This document shows, piece by piece, positions 37,334-46,284 of a DNA stretch of 64,000 bases (its first letter is position 1; the number at the start of each line of letters is the position of its first letter). A model generated the notes under the pieces. It saw only the letters and a list, made by a program, of their open reading frames with translations, searched no databases and was not told the origin of the DNA. Both the position numbers and the translations under genes were made by a program. The stretch lies in contig CANNBH010000001.1 in assembly GCA_947502815.1 (NCBI GenBank), positions 1,708,818 through 1,772,817 on the forward strand, in the 5' to 3' direction. This DNA is from an uncultured Erythrobacter sp. GTDB lineage: Bacteria; Pseudomonadota; Alphaproteobacteria; Sphingomonadales; Sphingomonadaceae.

Positions 37334-37747
37334 ATGATCCAATTTAGGAAAACAAAAAGTCGTGTTTGTCAGACGTTAGCCAATTGGCGACGGCCGCGCG
37401 AAACTGCGCGCGCAGGCGAGACACCGCAGACCAAGCAGATGTCGCAAATGGCACAAATGACTGACGCTCTGACTAGGCATCGGGCCGCTGGTTTTGAAAC
37501 AACCTTGCGCCAATTGCACAAAATCTGTGACCTGACTCAGCCTCAGGCGTTGAGCCTCCTCACTCAAATGGAGGAGGCTGGCATCGTCACAATTGATCGG
37601 AATCTGGGCGACGCATTCGAATCGGTTATCCGTCTGAATAAGAACGCTCTGGATATGTTGCACGCAGCGGATCAATTTGCCGATGAGAGCGCCGCACAAC
37701 AAACAGACCAACCAAACTCGAACCCCTCGAGCAAGGCTGCGGCATAA
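37334..37747 (+). CDS. Small winged-helix-like protein, MarR-type fold suspected
   Basis: 137 residues from ATG 37334; an internal ATG at 37439 (MSQMAQMTD) is an alternative, since the first 35 residues are basic and poorly protein-like. The middle part (TTLRQLHKICDLTQPQALSLL then MEEAGIVTIDR) looks like a winged helix with a recognition helix and wing. The C-terminal tail is Gln/Asn/Ser-rich. It is divergent from the luxR-type gene and is followed by tRNA-Lys. Function not known. Confidence 0.6.
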   Translation: MIQFRKTKSRVCQTLANWRRPRETARAGETPQTKQMSQMAQMTDALTRHRAAGFETTLRQLHKICDLTQPQALSLLTQMEEAGIVTIDRNLGDAFESVIRLNKNALDMLHAADQFADESAAQQTDQPNSNPSSKAAA

Positions 37748-37847
37748 AAGCTTTTCATCTTATGCCGGGCCGCTATACGCCCCTGACGCGATTCGGACCG
37801 GGCAGACACAGCAGGCCGAAACGCTAGCCGACAATTTGGAACGGTGC

Positions 37848-37923
<76 letters not shown>

Positions 37924-37985
37924 TTCCCTTTCCATTGCCCCATTCCTTTCTGCCCGCGCTTACGGATTCACACAGAATATCAGAT

Positions 37986-38016
37986 TTGACAGCTTGTCAT
38001 CACATTGCAATGTGAT
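37986..38016 (+). promoter_or_regulatory. Promoter region of ribB with a perfect 18-bp palindrome
   Basis: A consensus -35 TTGACA (37986-37991) is followed by the palindrome ATCACATTG/CAATGTGAT (37999-38016), which occupies the place where the -10 hexamer must lie (best candidate TGTGAT, 38011-38016). The start codon is 11 nt further on, leaving no room for an FMN riboswitch. The palindrome is a likely operator, plausibly for the N-terminal HTH of the protein encoded directly downstream. Confidence 0.6.
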
Positions 38017-38027
38017 ACGTAAGCGTA

Positions 38028-39278
38028 ATGAGCACATCCATCATCACACGAGTCCGCGACCTCGTCGACTCAGGAGAAATGACCAAGGCCGGTTTAGCCC
38101 GCGCCGCCGGTCTTCACGCTAACACTCTTCGCGACGCCACAGAGCCCGACTGGAACCCCACCACCGAAACGCTCGCGAAGCTGGAGGCGTTTCTTGACGC
38201 CAACGACGACCGGCCTGTTCTTGTCGGAGCAGAGCAAATTATCAACGAGGCGCGCAATGGCCGGATGTATATCCTCGTCGACGATGAAGACCGCGAGAAT
38301 GAGGGAGACCTCATCATCCCTGCACAAATGGCGACTCCATCGGCGGTGAATTTCATGGCGACGCATGGGCGGGGATTGATCTGCTTGGCCCTCGACAAAG
38401 CCCGCGTGGATCAACTCAACCTTGAACCGATGAGCCGCAACAACAAAGAAAGCATGCAAACCGCTTTCACCACCTCCATCGAAGCCAAAGACGGGGTCAC
38501 CACCGGCATCTCTGCCGCAGACCGGGCACGAACTATTTCGGTTGCTATCGATGCAGCCAAAGGCGCCGATGACATTGTGACGCCGGGCCATGTTTTTCCG
38601 TTGACGGCGCGCGACGGCGGCACCTTGGTTCGGGCCGGACACACAGAAGCGGCGGTCGATATTTCACGGCTCGCCGGCCTTAACCCCAGCGGCGTGATCT
38701 GCGAGATCATGAATGAAGATGGGACGATGGCGCGGTTAGACGATCTGGTTGCCTTCGCGCGCAAGCATGACCTTAAAATCGGCACTATCCGCGATCTGAT
38801 TGCCTATCGTATGCGCAACGATCATTTGGTTGAACGCTTGGGCGAACGCGCCTTTGAAAGCGATTACGGCGGGCAGTGGCGGCTCATCACCTATCGCGAC
38901 CGGGTGGCCAACAGCGAGGCCTATGTTCTGCAAAAAGGGCATATCACGCCCGAAGAACCCACCCTCGCCCGGGTTCACCCAATCTCCGTTTTTGATGATG
39001 TTTTGGGCGCACCCGGCCCGCGCAAACGCACTCTGCAGCGCGCGATGGGGGCGATTGGCGATCATGGTGCCGGCGTAATCGTGATCCTAACACAGCGCGT
39101 GGGGGCCAGCGGTGAATGGACCCAAGATGAGGAAATCCGCAACATCGGTATCGGCAGCCAAATCCTCGCCGATTTGGGCGTGCACGAAATGGTCCTGCTT
39201 TCCAATTCTCGGCCCGATCTCGTTGCTCTAGAGGGCTACGGCATCACGATCACCGATTTCCATTCTATTCCGGAGTAA
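38028..39278 (+). CDS. ribB: 3,4-dihydroxy-2-butanone-4-phosphate synthase with N-terminal HTH and degenerate GTP cyclohydrolase II domain
   Basis: 416 residues in three parts. Residues about 1-58 form a lambda-repressor-like HTH ([19 protein letters not shown] then [16 protein letters not shown]). Residues about 65-262 are RibB, with the acidic metal loop [11 protein letters not shown] (85-95) and the later GHVFPL and HTEAAVD motifs; it makes the four-carbon unit of riboflavin from ribulose 5-phosphate. Residues about 275-416 resemble GTP cyclohydrolase II ([20 protein letters not shown]) but contain no cysteine at all, so the zinc site is lost and this part is probably inactive. ribH follows after 5 bp. 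Confidence 0.93.
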   Translation: MSTSIITRVRDLVDSGEMTKAGLARAAGLHANTLRDATEPDWNPTTETLAKLEAFLDANDDRPVLVGAEQIINEARNGRMYILVDDEDRENEGDLIIPAQMATPSAVNFMATHGRGLICLALDKARVDQLNLEPMSRNNKESMQTAFTTSIEAKDGVTTGISAADRARTISVAIDAAKGADDIVTPGHVFPLTARDGGTLVRAGHTEAAVDISRLAGLNPSGVICEIMNEDGTMARLDDLVAFARKHDLKIGTIRDLIAYRMRNDHLVERLGERAFESDYGGQWRLITYRDRVANSEAYVLQKGHITPEEPTLARVHPISVFDDVLGAPGPRKRTLQRAMGAIGDHGAGVIVILTQRVGASGEWTQDEEIRNIGIGSQILADLGVHEMVLLSNSRPDLVALEGYGITITDFHSIPE

Positions 39279-39283
39279 TTCCC

Positions 39284-39706
39284 ATGGCCAAATTTCTCAT
39301 CGTCGAAGCCCGCTTCTACGCCTCTCTCAATGATATGCTTGTGGCCGGGGCAAAGGCCGCTCTCGAAGCAGAAGGACACGAAACCGAGGTCTTAACCGTT
39401 CCGGGGGCTCTCGAAATCCCGGGCGCGATTGCCTTGGCTGCCGAGAGCGGGGAATATGATGGCTTTGTCGCCATCGGTGTCGTTATTCGGGGTGAAACCT
39501 ATCACTTCGAGATCGTCGCGGGTGAAAGCGCGCGGGCCATCATGGCTCTCACCATGGATGGCATCGCGATTGGCAACGGCATCCTTACGGTTGAGAACGA
39601 CGAACAAGCCCTGGTGCGCGCCGATCCGAATCAAAAAGACAAAGGCGGCGAAGCGGCAAAGGCTGCTTTGGCCTTGCTCGAATTGGCTAGGCGATTTGAC
39701 CGATAG
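39284..39706 (+). CDS. ribH: 6,7-dimethyl-8-ribityllumazine synthase
   Basis: 140 residues, a compact lumazine synthase that condenses the RibB product with the pyrimidine intermediate, the penultimate step of riboflavin synthesis. Substrate-site motifs are [11 protein letters not shown] near 45-55 and [14 protein letters not shown] near 72-85 (His for proton transfer). Five base pairs after ribB, so co-transcribed and presumably under the same operator. Confidence 0.96.
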   Translation: MAKFLIVEARFYASLNDMLVAGAKAALEAEGHETEVLTVPGALEIPGAIALAAESGEYDGFVAIGVVIRGETYHFEIVAGESARAIMALTMDGIAIGNGILTVENDEQALVRADPNQKDKGGEAAKAALALLELARRFDR

Positions 39707-39855
39707 GTCAGAATAACCGCAATAATTACCGATTTTGGGCCAGTTTTGGGTCATGTCTACGTAGTTTCCCGCATACAGTTCTTCATAAGGCCCGCTATCA
39801 CCGTCTCAGCAATCGCAGCCTCCTAACACCGGGTCGCACTGGATGGGAATTTTAC

Positions 39856-40083
39856 GTGATCAATCTGACGATGGGCGAAATGCTCGAACTGCAAGACTGC
39901 CGCAGGACCCTGCACCGCACTCTAAACCGGCTTGACGCATTAGGCGCAGGGATCGCGGCGATCCACGTTAACGCCGCAATTGAGCAACTGACGAGCAATC
40001 TGGAAATGATCGGAAAGTCGCGCTCTGATACACTGACTGAAAACAGCTCTGTGGATCAAGAACCCTCTGAAGTTCTGCATTGA
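39856..40083 (+). CDS. Small hypothetical protein
   Basis: 75 residues from GTG 39856 (ATG 39871 is an alternative). It is helical, with a repeated Leu/Arg pattern (LQDCRRTLHRTLNRLDALGAG) and a polar tail. No signal peptide or known domain is recognised. Protein-like composition and the isolated position between ribH and a winged-helix gene support it as a real gene. Confidence 0.5.
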   Translation: MINLTMGEMLELQDCRRTLHRTLNRLDALGAGIAAIHVNAAIEQLTSNLEMIGKSRSDTLTENSSVDQEPSEVLH

Positions 40084-40248
40084 ATCGAAGTTTTAAAACG
40101 TTCGTATTCAGTGATTTAATGGATCTTTTCGGGTCTATACGCGCTTTTCCGTAATTTTCAGAGACGCATCCTTAGCCTAGCAAGATGCCGGGGCCGAAGT
40201 GATCGTGAGATCTGCCAAACTGGCGTGTGTCCCCTACTGGAGACCGTC

Positions 40249-40404
40249 TTGGCGTTAACCAGCATCCTAATGCGCAATTCGGACCGCAAGCCGGTGCGAA
40301 CCCATATCTGGGGGCCGATCACCGGCACCCAATTTGCAGCATTGGATGCGTTTGCGGCAATCACGGCCTTCCACTCGCAATATGTGAGGAAGGGCGGCGC
40401 ATGA
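40249..40404 (+). CDS. Small protein translationally coupled to the following winged-helix gene
   Basis: 51 codons from TTG 40249, 6 nt after a GGAG ribosome-binding site. The translation (for example THIWGPITGTQFAALDAF) looks like real protein, and its TGA overlaps the ATG of the next gene (ATGA). An ATG at 40270 is an alternative start. A longer reading frame in another phase covers the same DNA, but its translation is rich in Gly/His/Cys and unconvincing. No function known. Confidence 0.4.
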   Translation: MALTSILMRNSDRKPVRTHIWGPITGTQFAALDAFAAITAFHSQYVRKGGA

Positions 40405-41039
40405 ATGAGCTCAAAAACGGGCGGTTACTGACCGGCATTCGCATTCATGATGCGCAGGAGGCCGAAGATTCCGGCCTCGATCTAGACCTGTTGGCCGACC
40501 AATTGGCTATGATTGCGGGTGAGCTAAGGCGCGGGGAAAGGCGACAAAATGCTTTTCAAGATCCATCGGATCGGTCCCGCCGCAGTGCCAATGGCAGCGC
40601 GGCAATGGAATTCAGCGCCTCGATAAACCCTCACGATCACGCGCGAATGTCCAACACGTTTGACGGCAAACTGGGCTTTATCGATGCTCAGGCGCAGCGC
40701 GCGTTGAACGCCGAAAATGCGCGCAAAGTCTATGACAAACGCCGCCGCCGCTCTGCTTTGTTCGGCAATGGTGAACTGTTTGGAGAGCCTGCGTGGGATA
40801 TCTTGCTCGACCTCTACATCGCCTATGCCGAGAACAAACCGGTTTCCGTATCCAGCGCCTGTATCGGATCTGCCGCGCCGCCCACTACGGGTCTGCGCTG
40901 GTTGGGAGTGCTGGCCGAGAATGAATTGATCCTGCGCGAACACGATCCAGACGATCAACGCCGTGTCTTGGTTCGCCTGACTGAGCGGGGAATTGCTGCG
41001 ATGGACAAATATTTTTCCGGTGCAGGGTCGTCTTCCTAA
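40401..41039 (+). CDS. Winged-helix (MarR-like) DNA-binding protein
   Basis: 212 residues from ATG 40401, preceded by GAGGAAGGG. The N-terminal half is polar and probably flexible; the C-terminal about 90 residues form a MarR-like winged helix: WDILLDLYIAYAENKPVSVSSAC, GLRWLGVLAENELI, then the wing DPDDQRRVLVRLTERG. Such proteins are frequent in sphingomonads, with unknown targets. Followed by a terminator. Confidence 0.78.
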   Translation: MNELKNGRLLTGIRIHDAQEAEDSGLDLDLLADQLAMIAGELRRGERRQNAFQDPSDRSRRSANGSAAMEFSASINPHDHARMSNTFDGKLGFIDAQAQRALNAENARKVYDKRRRRSALFGNGELFGEPAWDILLDLYIAYAENKPVSVSSACIGSAAPPTTGLRWLGVLAENELILREHDPDDQRRVLVRLTERGIAAMDKYFSGAGSSS

Positions 41040-41059
41040 TCCCCCTGCACCTTCAGCGG

Positions 41060-41105
41060 CCGAGCCTGTCCTTTGACCAACCCTGTGGAGACAGGCTCGG
41101 CTTTT
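41060..41105 (+). terminator. Intrinsic terminator after the MarR-like gene
   Basis: CCGAGCCTGTC (41060-41070) pairs perfectly with GACAGGCTCGG (41090-41100), followed by CTTTTG. It lies between this gene and the convergent eno; there is no U-tract for the minus strand. Confidence 0.75.
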
Positions 41106-41143
41106 GCTGAAAGCAAGCTCGCCGCACCAATGTGCTCACTTCA

Positions 41144-42457
<1,314 letters not shown>

Positions 42458-42535
42458 CTATGTCAGTAAGACACCGGGTTTGAAACCGATAGGTTGAAAC
42501 CTCGGCTCCGTGTGTTCCGGCAACCCCTATTCATC

Positions 42536-42560
42536 GGAACCTTGCGGCGCAAGCTGCGTA
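42536..42560 (+). promoter_or_regulatory. Possible general-stress (EcfG-type) promoter
   Basis: GGAAC (42536-42540), a 17-bp spacer and GTA (42558-42560) resemble the alphaproteobacterial EcfG pattern GGAAC-N16/17-GTT with one mismatch. It lies 69 bp before the DUF883-like gene, whose family is often stress-induced. Confidence 0.35.
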
Positions 42561-42628
42561 ATTTTTACATATGATAAAGGCGTGCTTTCCCACTGGAAAT
42601 GCGCGCGAATGAAGGGCAAAGAGAAACA

Positions 42629-43279
42629 ATGGCTGACACAAAACCCACAAAGACCCCCGCAAAGCGCGCCACCAAACCGGCGGCGAAACGCACAACCAAG
42701 CGCGCGGCACCCAAAACAACCGCGAAACCTGCGGCAAAAACACCGGCTGCAAAGAAGGCCGCACCAAAGAAAACCGCTGCGACGGCGAAACCGGCAACGG
42801 CTGGCACTGTTGAGGCGAAGAGCCGTTTCAACGCCGCCCTTGAAGAAGCAAAAGCAGGCGCAATGGCTCTTCGCACAGAAGCAGGCAGCCGCGCAGAAGA
42901 ATACCGCGATCAGGCCAAGAGCCGAGGAGATGATATTATGAACGATGCCAAAGTTTACGGCGAAAAGGCCCGCACCCGTGCTGGTGAACTGGCCACTGAA
43001 GGCAAATCTGCCGTGTCCGATGGCATTTCTTCGCTCGGTAAAGTTGTCAGCGACACTGCCGGCCAAATTGATGATCGCTTCGGCGAAGAATATGGCGATT
43101 ATGCCCGTTCTGCATCACGCACATTGGCGGAAACCTCAGCAAAGCTTGAAGCCAAAAGCGTCGAAGAATTGGGCGATGATGCGCGCAATATGGTGCGCAA
43201 GAGCCCAGCGGTTGCCGTTGGTATCGCCGCGGTCGCAGGCTTTTTGCTCGCACGTTTGTTCCGCGGATCGAACGACTGA
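42629..43279 (+). CDS. DUF883/ElaB-like protein with histone H1-like N-terminus
   Basis: 216 residues from ATG 42629. Residues about 1-60 are Lys/Ala/Pro/Thr-rich with repeated PAKKA/PAAK-type units, resembling histone H1-like DNA-binding tails. A long helical, charged middle part follows. The C-terminus VRKSPAVAVGIAAVAGFLLARLF is a membrane anchor of the ElaB/YqjD (DUF883) type, which in enterobacteria binds ribosomes at the membrane in stationary phase. Here it may tether nucleic acid to the membrane (inference). First of a four-gene cluster. Confidence 0.8.
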   Translation: MADTKPTKTPAKRATKPAAKRTTKRAAPKTTAKPAAKTPAAKKAAPKKTAATAKPATAGTVEAKSRFNAALEEAKAGAMALRTEAGSRAEEYRDQAKSRGDDIMNDAKVYGEKARTRAGELATEGKSAVSDGISSLGKVVSDTAGQIDDRFGEEYGDYARSASRTLAETSAKLEAKSVEELGDDARNMVRKSPAVAVGIAAVAGFLLARLFRGSND

Positions 43280-43332
43280 TCAACACACGGCGTTTGGCGA
43301 TTGCGCCATGCGCCCGGCTCGGGGGCCTATGA

Positions 43333-43755
43333 ATGGATGAAATTGAACGGCAGCCGGGTGCCAATGCCCCCGGCTCCGCCGCGCCCCCGACCTTTGACGA
43401 ATCACTGACCGATGAACTTGCGGCTCTGATCGATGATGGCCGCACCTATCTGGAAGCAGAGGTCACGTTTCAAAAAACCCGGGCAATGCTCGCGGGCAAA
43501 AGCATCGGCATCGCCCTTGCCTGCGTTGTCGTCGCTCTTATCCTGCTCAACATCGCCTTTCTCGCGCTTGCGGTTGGCTTGGTTATCGCGCTTGCCCCGT
43601 TGGTGACGATCTGGGGCGCGATTGCGATTGTGGTCGGCGCGCTGTTGCTGATTGTCGCGCTGCTGGGTTGGATCACCTATCGGCGCGGAATGCTGCTCAC
43701 CGCGATCTTTGCTTCTCCTGATAAGGATAAGGACAGCGAAGGGGACAGCGCATGA
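43333..43755 (+). CDS. Phage-holin-family (YqjE-like) membrane protein
   Basis: 140 residues with an acidic N-terminal part and two long hydrophobic helices (about 57-85 and 90-115), followed by a short charged tail. It matches the Actinobacteriophage-holin/YqjE superfamily that accompanies ElaB/YqjD-type genes on bacterial chromosomes; nothing phage-like surrounds it. Its stop overlaps the next start (ATGA). Confidence 0.78.
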   Translation: MDEIERQPGANAPGSAAPPTFDESLTDELAALIDDGRTYLEAEVTFQKTRAMLAGKSIGIALACVVVALILLNIAFLALAVGLVIALAPLVTIWGAIAIVVGALLLIVALLGWITYRRGMLLTAIFASPDKDKDSEGDSA

Positions 43756-44156
43756 CGAAGCTCCCCGATCAATTCATCCAAGACCGCGCCCTGCGCGACA
43801 GCGCGCGTGCGGTGATTTTGGCTGATGTCGAACACGCAAAGGTCAGTTTTTCTGCCAAAGGCGTGGCAGGCCGCGTGGGCGGACGGATTGGCGACGGCGC
43901 AAAGGATGTCTATGAAGTCGCCAAAGTCCATTCTGACGACAACCGCGGCATTATCGCGGCGTTAATCGGTGCGGTGCTTTTGTGGCTCGCGCGCGAACCC
44001 ATTTTTGAGATACTTGGCTTTGAACCGGAAGACGCAGCCGGCGAAGACCAAGACGAAGAAACCGGCGCGGATACCGATCAAGAACAAGCCGATCCGTCGA
44101 CCGACGAAACCACCCCCGCCGACGACAATCCCCTTGGAGACAACGATGAGCAGTGA
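43752..44156 (+). CDS. Hypothetical protein with one membrane segment and acidic tail
   Basis: 134 residues, start ATG 43752 overlapping the previous gene by four bases. The N-terminal 60 residues are soluble and helical, a short hydrophobic segment follows (IIAALIGAVLLWLA, about 67-80), and the last 45 residues are almost entirely Asp/Glu/Thr/Pro. No domain recognised; by position it is a third component of the DUF883/YqjE cluster. Confidence 0.75.
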   Translation: MTKLPDQFIQDRALRDSARAVILADVEHAKVSFSAKGVAGRVGGRIGDGAKDVYEVAKVHSDDNRGIIAALIGAVLLWLAREPIFEILGFEPEDAAGEDQDEETGADTDQEQADPSTDETTPADDNPLGDNDEQ

Positions 44157-44754
44157 CCTCCCCACCCCATCCCCCAAATCAGGCGATAAGCGCGATGAAT
44201 TGCGCGCAAAAATCGAAGCGAGCGAGCGGCGCATTGCGGAACGGACACTTGCTGACACCGCGCAAGAGGCTGCGGGCGCTGCGACTGATTATGTGAAGAA
44301 GAACCCATTGACCGTTCTGTGCGGTGCAATCGCCGTTGGTTTAGTGATCGGCGCTATGACAAAACCGGGCCGCCGGGCTGCCAAAAACGCGGCCAACGGC
44401 GCAGTGGGAGCGGTTGGCGGAGCCGCCGACGCGGTAGGCGGCGCGGCAAGCGGCGCAGCCAAGACAGTGGGCAGCGCTGCAAAGAAGCGCGGAACCGCGT
44501 TTGGCGCTCTGATTGCGGACGCTCTGGTCGCCTATGGGATCAAATTGATCGATGATGCGATGGACACCGCGCGCAGCGGCAAAGACACTGCAGAAGACAT
44601 AACCGATAGCGCTACCGCTAAGGCGCGCACATTGCGCCGCGAGGCACAATACGCCGCTGGCACAGCCGCCGACAAGACGCGCAGCGCAACGCGCCGCACG
44701 CGCCGCCGGGCAGAACGGGCCGTGCGTGATTTGACGGATCGCGTCACCAATTAA
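44146..44754 (+). CDS. DUF883-like membrane-associated protein with basic C-terminus
   Basis: 202 residues from ATG 44146, starting 11 bp inside the previous gene. It has a DUF883-like hydrophobic segment (VKKNPLTVLCGAIAVGLVIGA, about 45-65), a Gly/Ala-rich stretch, and an Arg/Lys/Ala-rich C-terminus (TRRTRRRAERAVRD) that could bind nucleic acid or acidic lipids. Last gene of the cluster. Confidence 0.75.
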   Translation: MSSDLPTPSPKSGDKRDELRAKIEASERRIAERTLADTAQEAAGAATDYVKKNPLTVLCGAIAVGLVIGAMTKPGRRAAKNAANGAVGAVGGAADAVGGAASGAAKTVGSAAKKRGTAFGALIADALVAYGIKLIDDAMDTARSGKDTAEDITDSATAKARTLRREAQYAAGTAADKTRSATRRTRRRAERAVRDLTDRVTN

Positions 44755-44880
44755 GAGACATGCTCGAAACCGCCGCGTGTTCGCGCATGGCTTGTCTTCA
44801 CGGCGCGGTGCGTTAAAGGGCGCGGTAACGGGTGCACAGCGTCACCCGGTTCAGGCTCCCTCCCCAAGGAAACAGTGAAA

Positions 44881-45111
44881 ATGGAAGAAACCACCCCATC
44901 CCAACGGCTTCATCTTGTCATGGGCGGCAAGGTCAAAGATCCACGCGGCCACGACTTTCAAGATCCCGAAAGTGTGCACGTCGTTGGCGTCTTCAGCTCC
45001 TATGACGACGCCGTCGACGCATGGCGCGCGCAGGCGCAGCGCACGGTAGACGATGCCGAAATGAAGTATGTGGTCGTCCATATTCACAAGCTTCTCACTC
45101 CGGAAGAGTGA
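44881..45111 (+). CDS. DUF4170 domain protein
   Basis: 76 residues matching the small alphaproteobacterial DUF4170 family (HLVMGGKVKDPRG then VGVFSSYDDAVDAWRAQAQRTVDDA). Cytoplasmic, function unknown. ATG 44881 is preferred over GTG 44875. A GNAT gene follows after 50 bp. Confidence 0.88.
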   Translation: MEETTPSQRLHLVMGGKVKDPRGHDFQDPESVHVVGVFSSYDDAVDAWRAQAQRTVDDAEMKYVVVHIHKLLTPEE

Positions 45112-45161
45112 GTGAGTGCGGCGCTGTTTTAGGCGCCGCCCCGTGGCAACAGGTTTTCCCG

Positions 45162-45671
45162 ATGACATACACTTTGCGCGCATTCCGTGAGGATGATGCG
45201 GAAACCTTGGCCGCGCTAACGCTCTCCGCGATCCGATCGGTGGGTTCGGCGCGCTATTCGTCGCAGCAGATTGATGCCTGGGCGTCCCGTCATCCGGGAC
45301 CTCAGCGTTTTATCGACCGCGCTGCAAGCGGTGACCGCATCTTTGTGGCAACTGGCCCCGAAGACATTGCCATCGCCTATGTGTTGTTGGAGCCGGAGTG
45401 CGAGGGTCGCGGCCATCTCGACATGCTCTATTGTCACCCGGAGCACACACGCCGCGGGATCGCTGACTTGCTGTTAACACGCGCCAATGATCAGGCGCGG
45501 GCGGACGGCGTCACCGTGTTGTTCACCGAAGCGAGCGAATTGGCCCGGCCAGCGTTCGAACGGGGGGGTTATGTCGTGACACACCGACGAGACTTCGACA
45601 TCGAAGGACCAGATGGACCTGTCACGATCCACAATTACGCGATGGAGAAAATCCTAGAAAAAACCCCATAA
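45162..45671 (+). CDS. GNAT family N-acetyltransferase
   Basis: 169 residues from ATG 45162 (MTYTLRAFREDDAETLAAL). The GNAT acetyl-CoA site is visible as LDMLYCHPEHTRRGIADLLL (Q/RxxGxG/A type), and the C-terminal GGYVVTHRRDFDIEG is typical. Substrate unknown. Its stop codon lies within the terminator shared with the convergent greA. Confidence 0.88.
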   Translation: MTYTLRAFREDDAETLAALTLSAIRSVGSARYSSQQIDAWASRHPGPQRFIDRAASGDRIFVATGPEDIAIAYVLLEPECEGRGHLDMLYCHPEHTRRGIADLLLTRANDQARADGVTVLFTEASELARPAFERGGYVVTHRRDFDIEGPDGPVTIHNYAMEKILEKTP

Positions 45672-45684
45672 TCAAAAGGGGTTT
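45661..45684. terminator. Bidirectional terminator between the GNAT gene and greA
   Basis: AAACCCC (45661-45667) pairs with GGGGTTT (45678-45684) around a 10-nt loop. U-tracts follow on both strands (TCTTTGG on plus, TTTTCTAGG on minus). Confidence 0.7.
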
Positions 45685-45695
45685 CTTTGGATTCT

Positions 45696-46163
45696 TTAGA
45701 TGAATTCGATCTTTTCAACCAGATAGAACTTGTCACCCGACGGGACCGTTACCTCGATCTCTTCATCGACCTGCTTACCAATCATCGCGCGGGCCAAGGG
45801 AGAACTGTAGGATATCCGTCCCGAAGAGGCATCGGCCTCTGTTTCGCCAACGATCTGATATTTGATCGGTTTGTCAGCATCGTCGAGCAATGTGACCGTC
45901 GATCCAAAAACAACCTTATCGCCGCTTAAAGTCGTCGGGTCGATGATCTGCGCCCGGGTCACTTTGCTTTCGATATCGCCAATCATAGCCTCAACTTGGC
46001 CTTGGCGCTCTTTCGCGGCGTGGTATTCGGCGTTTTCCGACAAATCGCCGTGTGCGCGAGCTTCCTCGATCGCATCAACAATCCGTGGGCGTTCGTCGCG
46101 CAGCGCCTTGAGATCTGTCATCAGACTCTCATACCCCTCCGCCAGCATCGGAACCTTATCCAT
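45696..46163 (-). CDS. greA: Transcription elongation factor GreA
   Basis: 155 residues from ATG 46163. The N-terminal coiled coil carries the catalytic acidic tip motif [14 protein letters not shown]; the C-terminal FKBP-like domain follows. GreA stimulates RNA cleavage by backtracked RNA polymerase. It sits 121 bp downstream of carB, a conserved carAB-greA order. Confidence 0.97.
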   Translation of the reverse strand: MDKVPMLAEGYESLMTDLKALRDERPRIVDAIEEARAHGDLSENAEYHAAKERQGQVEAMIGDIESKVTRAQIIDPTTLSGDKVVFGSTVTLLDDADKPIKYQIVGETEADASSGRISYSSPLARAMIGKQVDEEIEVTVPSGDKFYLVEKIEFI

Positions 46164-46284
46164 GGTCGTTTCTTTCGTTTCTATGGTCCCCTGCCCCGGT
46201 GGCAAGACAGTCGTTCAGATAATGGCCGCTCCCAAAGAGGCGAGCCCAAAACCATCGAAATGTCGGGAGGGACGTCGTTAATTC

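Noticed and set aside
37924..38027. FMN riboswitch before ribB
   Set aside because: The 104-bp gap lacks any of the conserved FMN-element segments and is filled by the promoter and palindrome.
40227..40400. Longer start (GTG 40227) for the MarR-like protein
   Set aside because: The extra residues look non-protein-like, while ATG 40401 has a good ribosome-binding site and another frame over the region looks more protein-like.
43333..43755. Holin-family protein as evidence of a prophage
   Set aside because: It sits in a chromosomal ElaB/YqjE-like stress cluster with no phage genes around.
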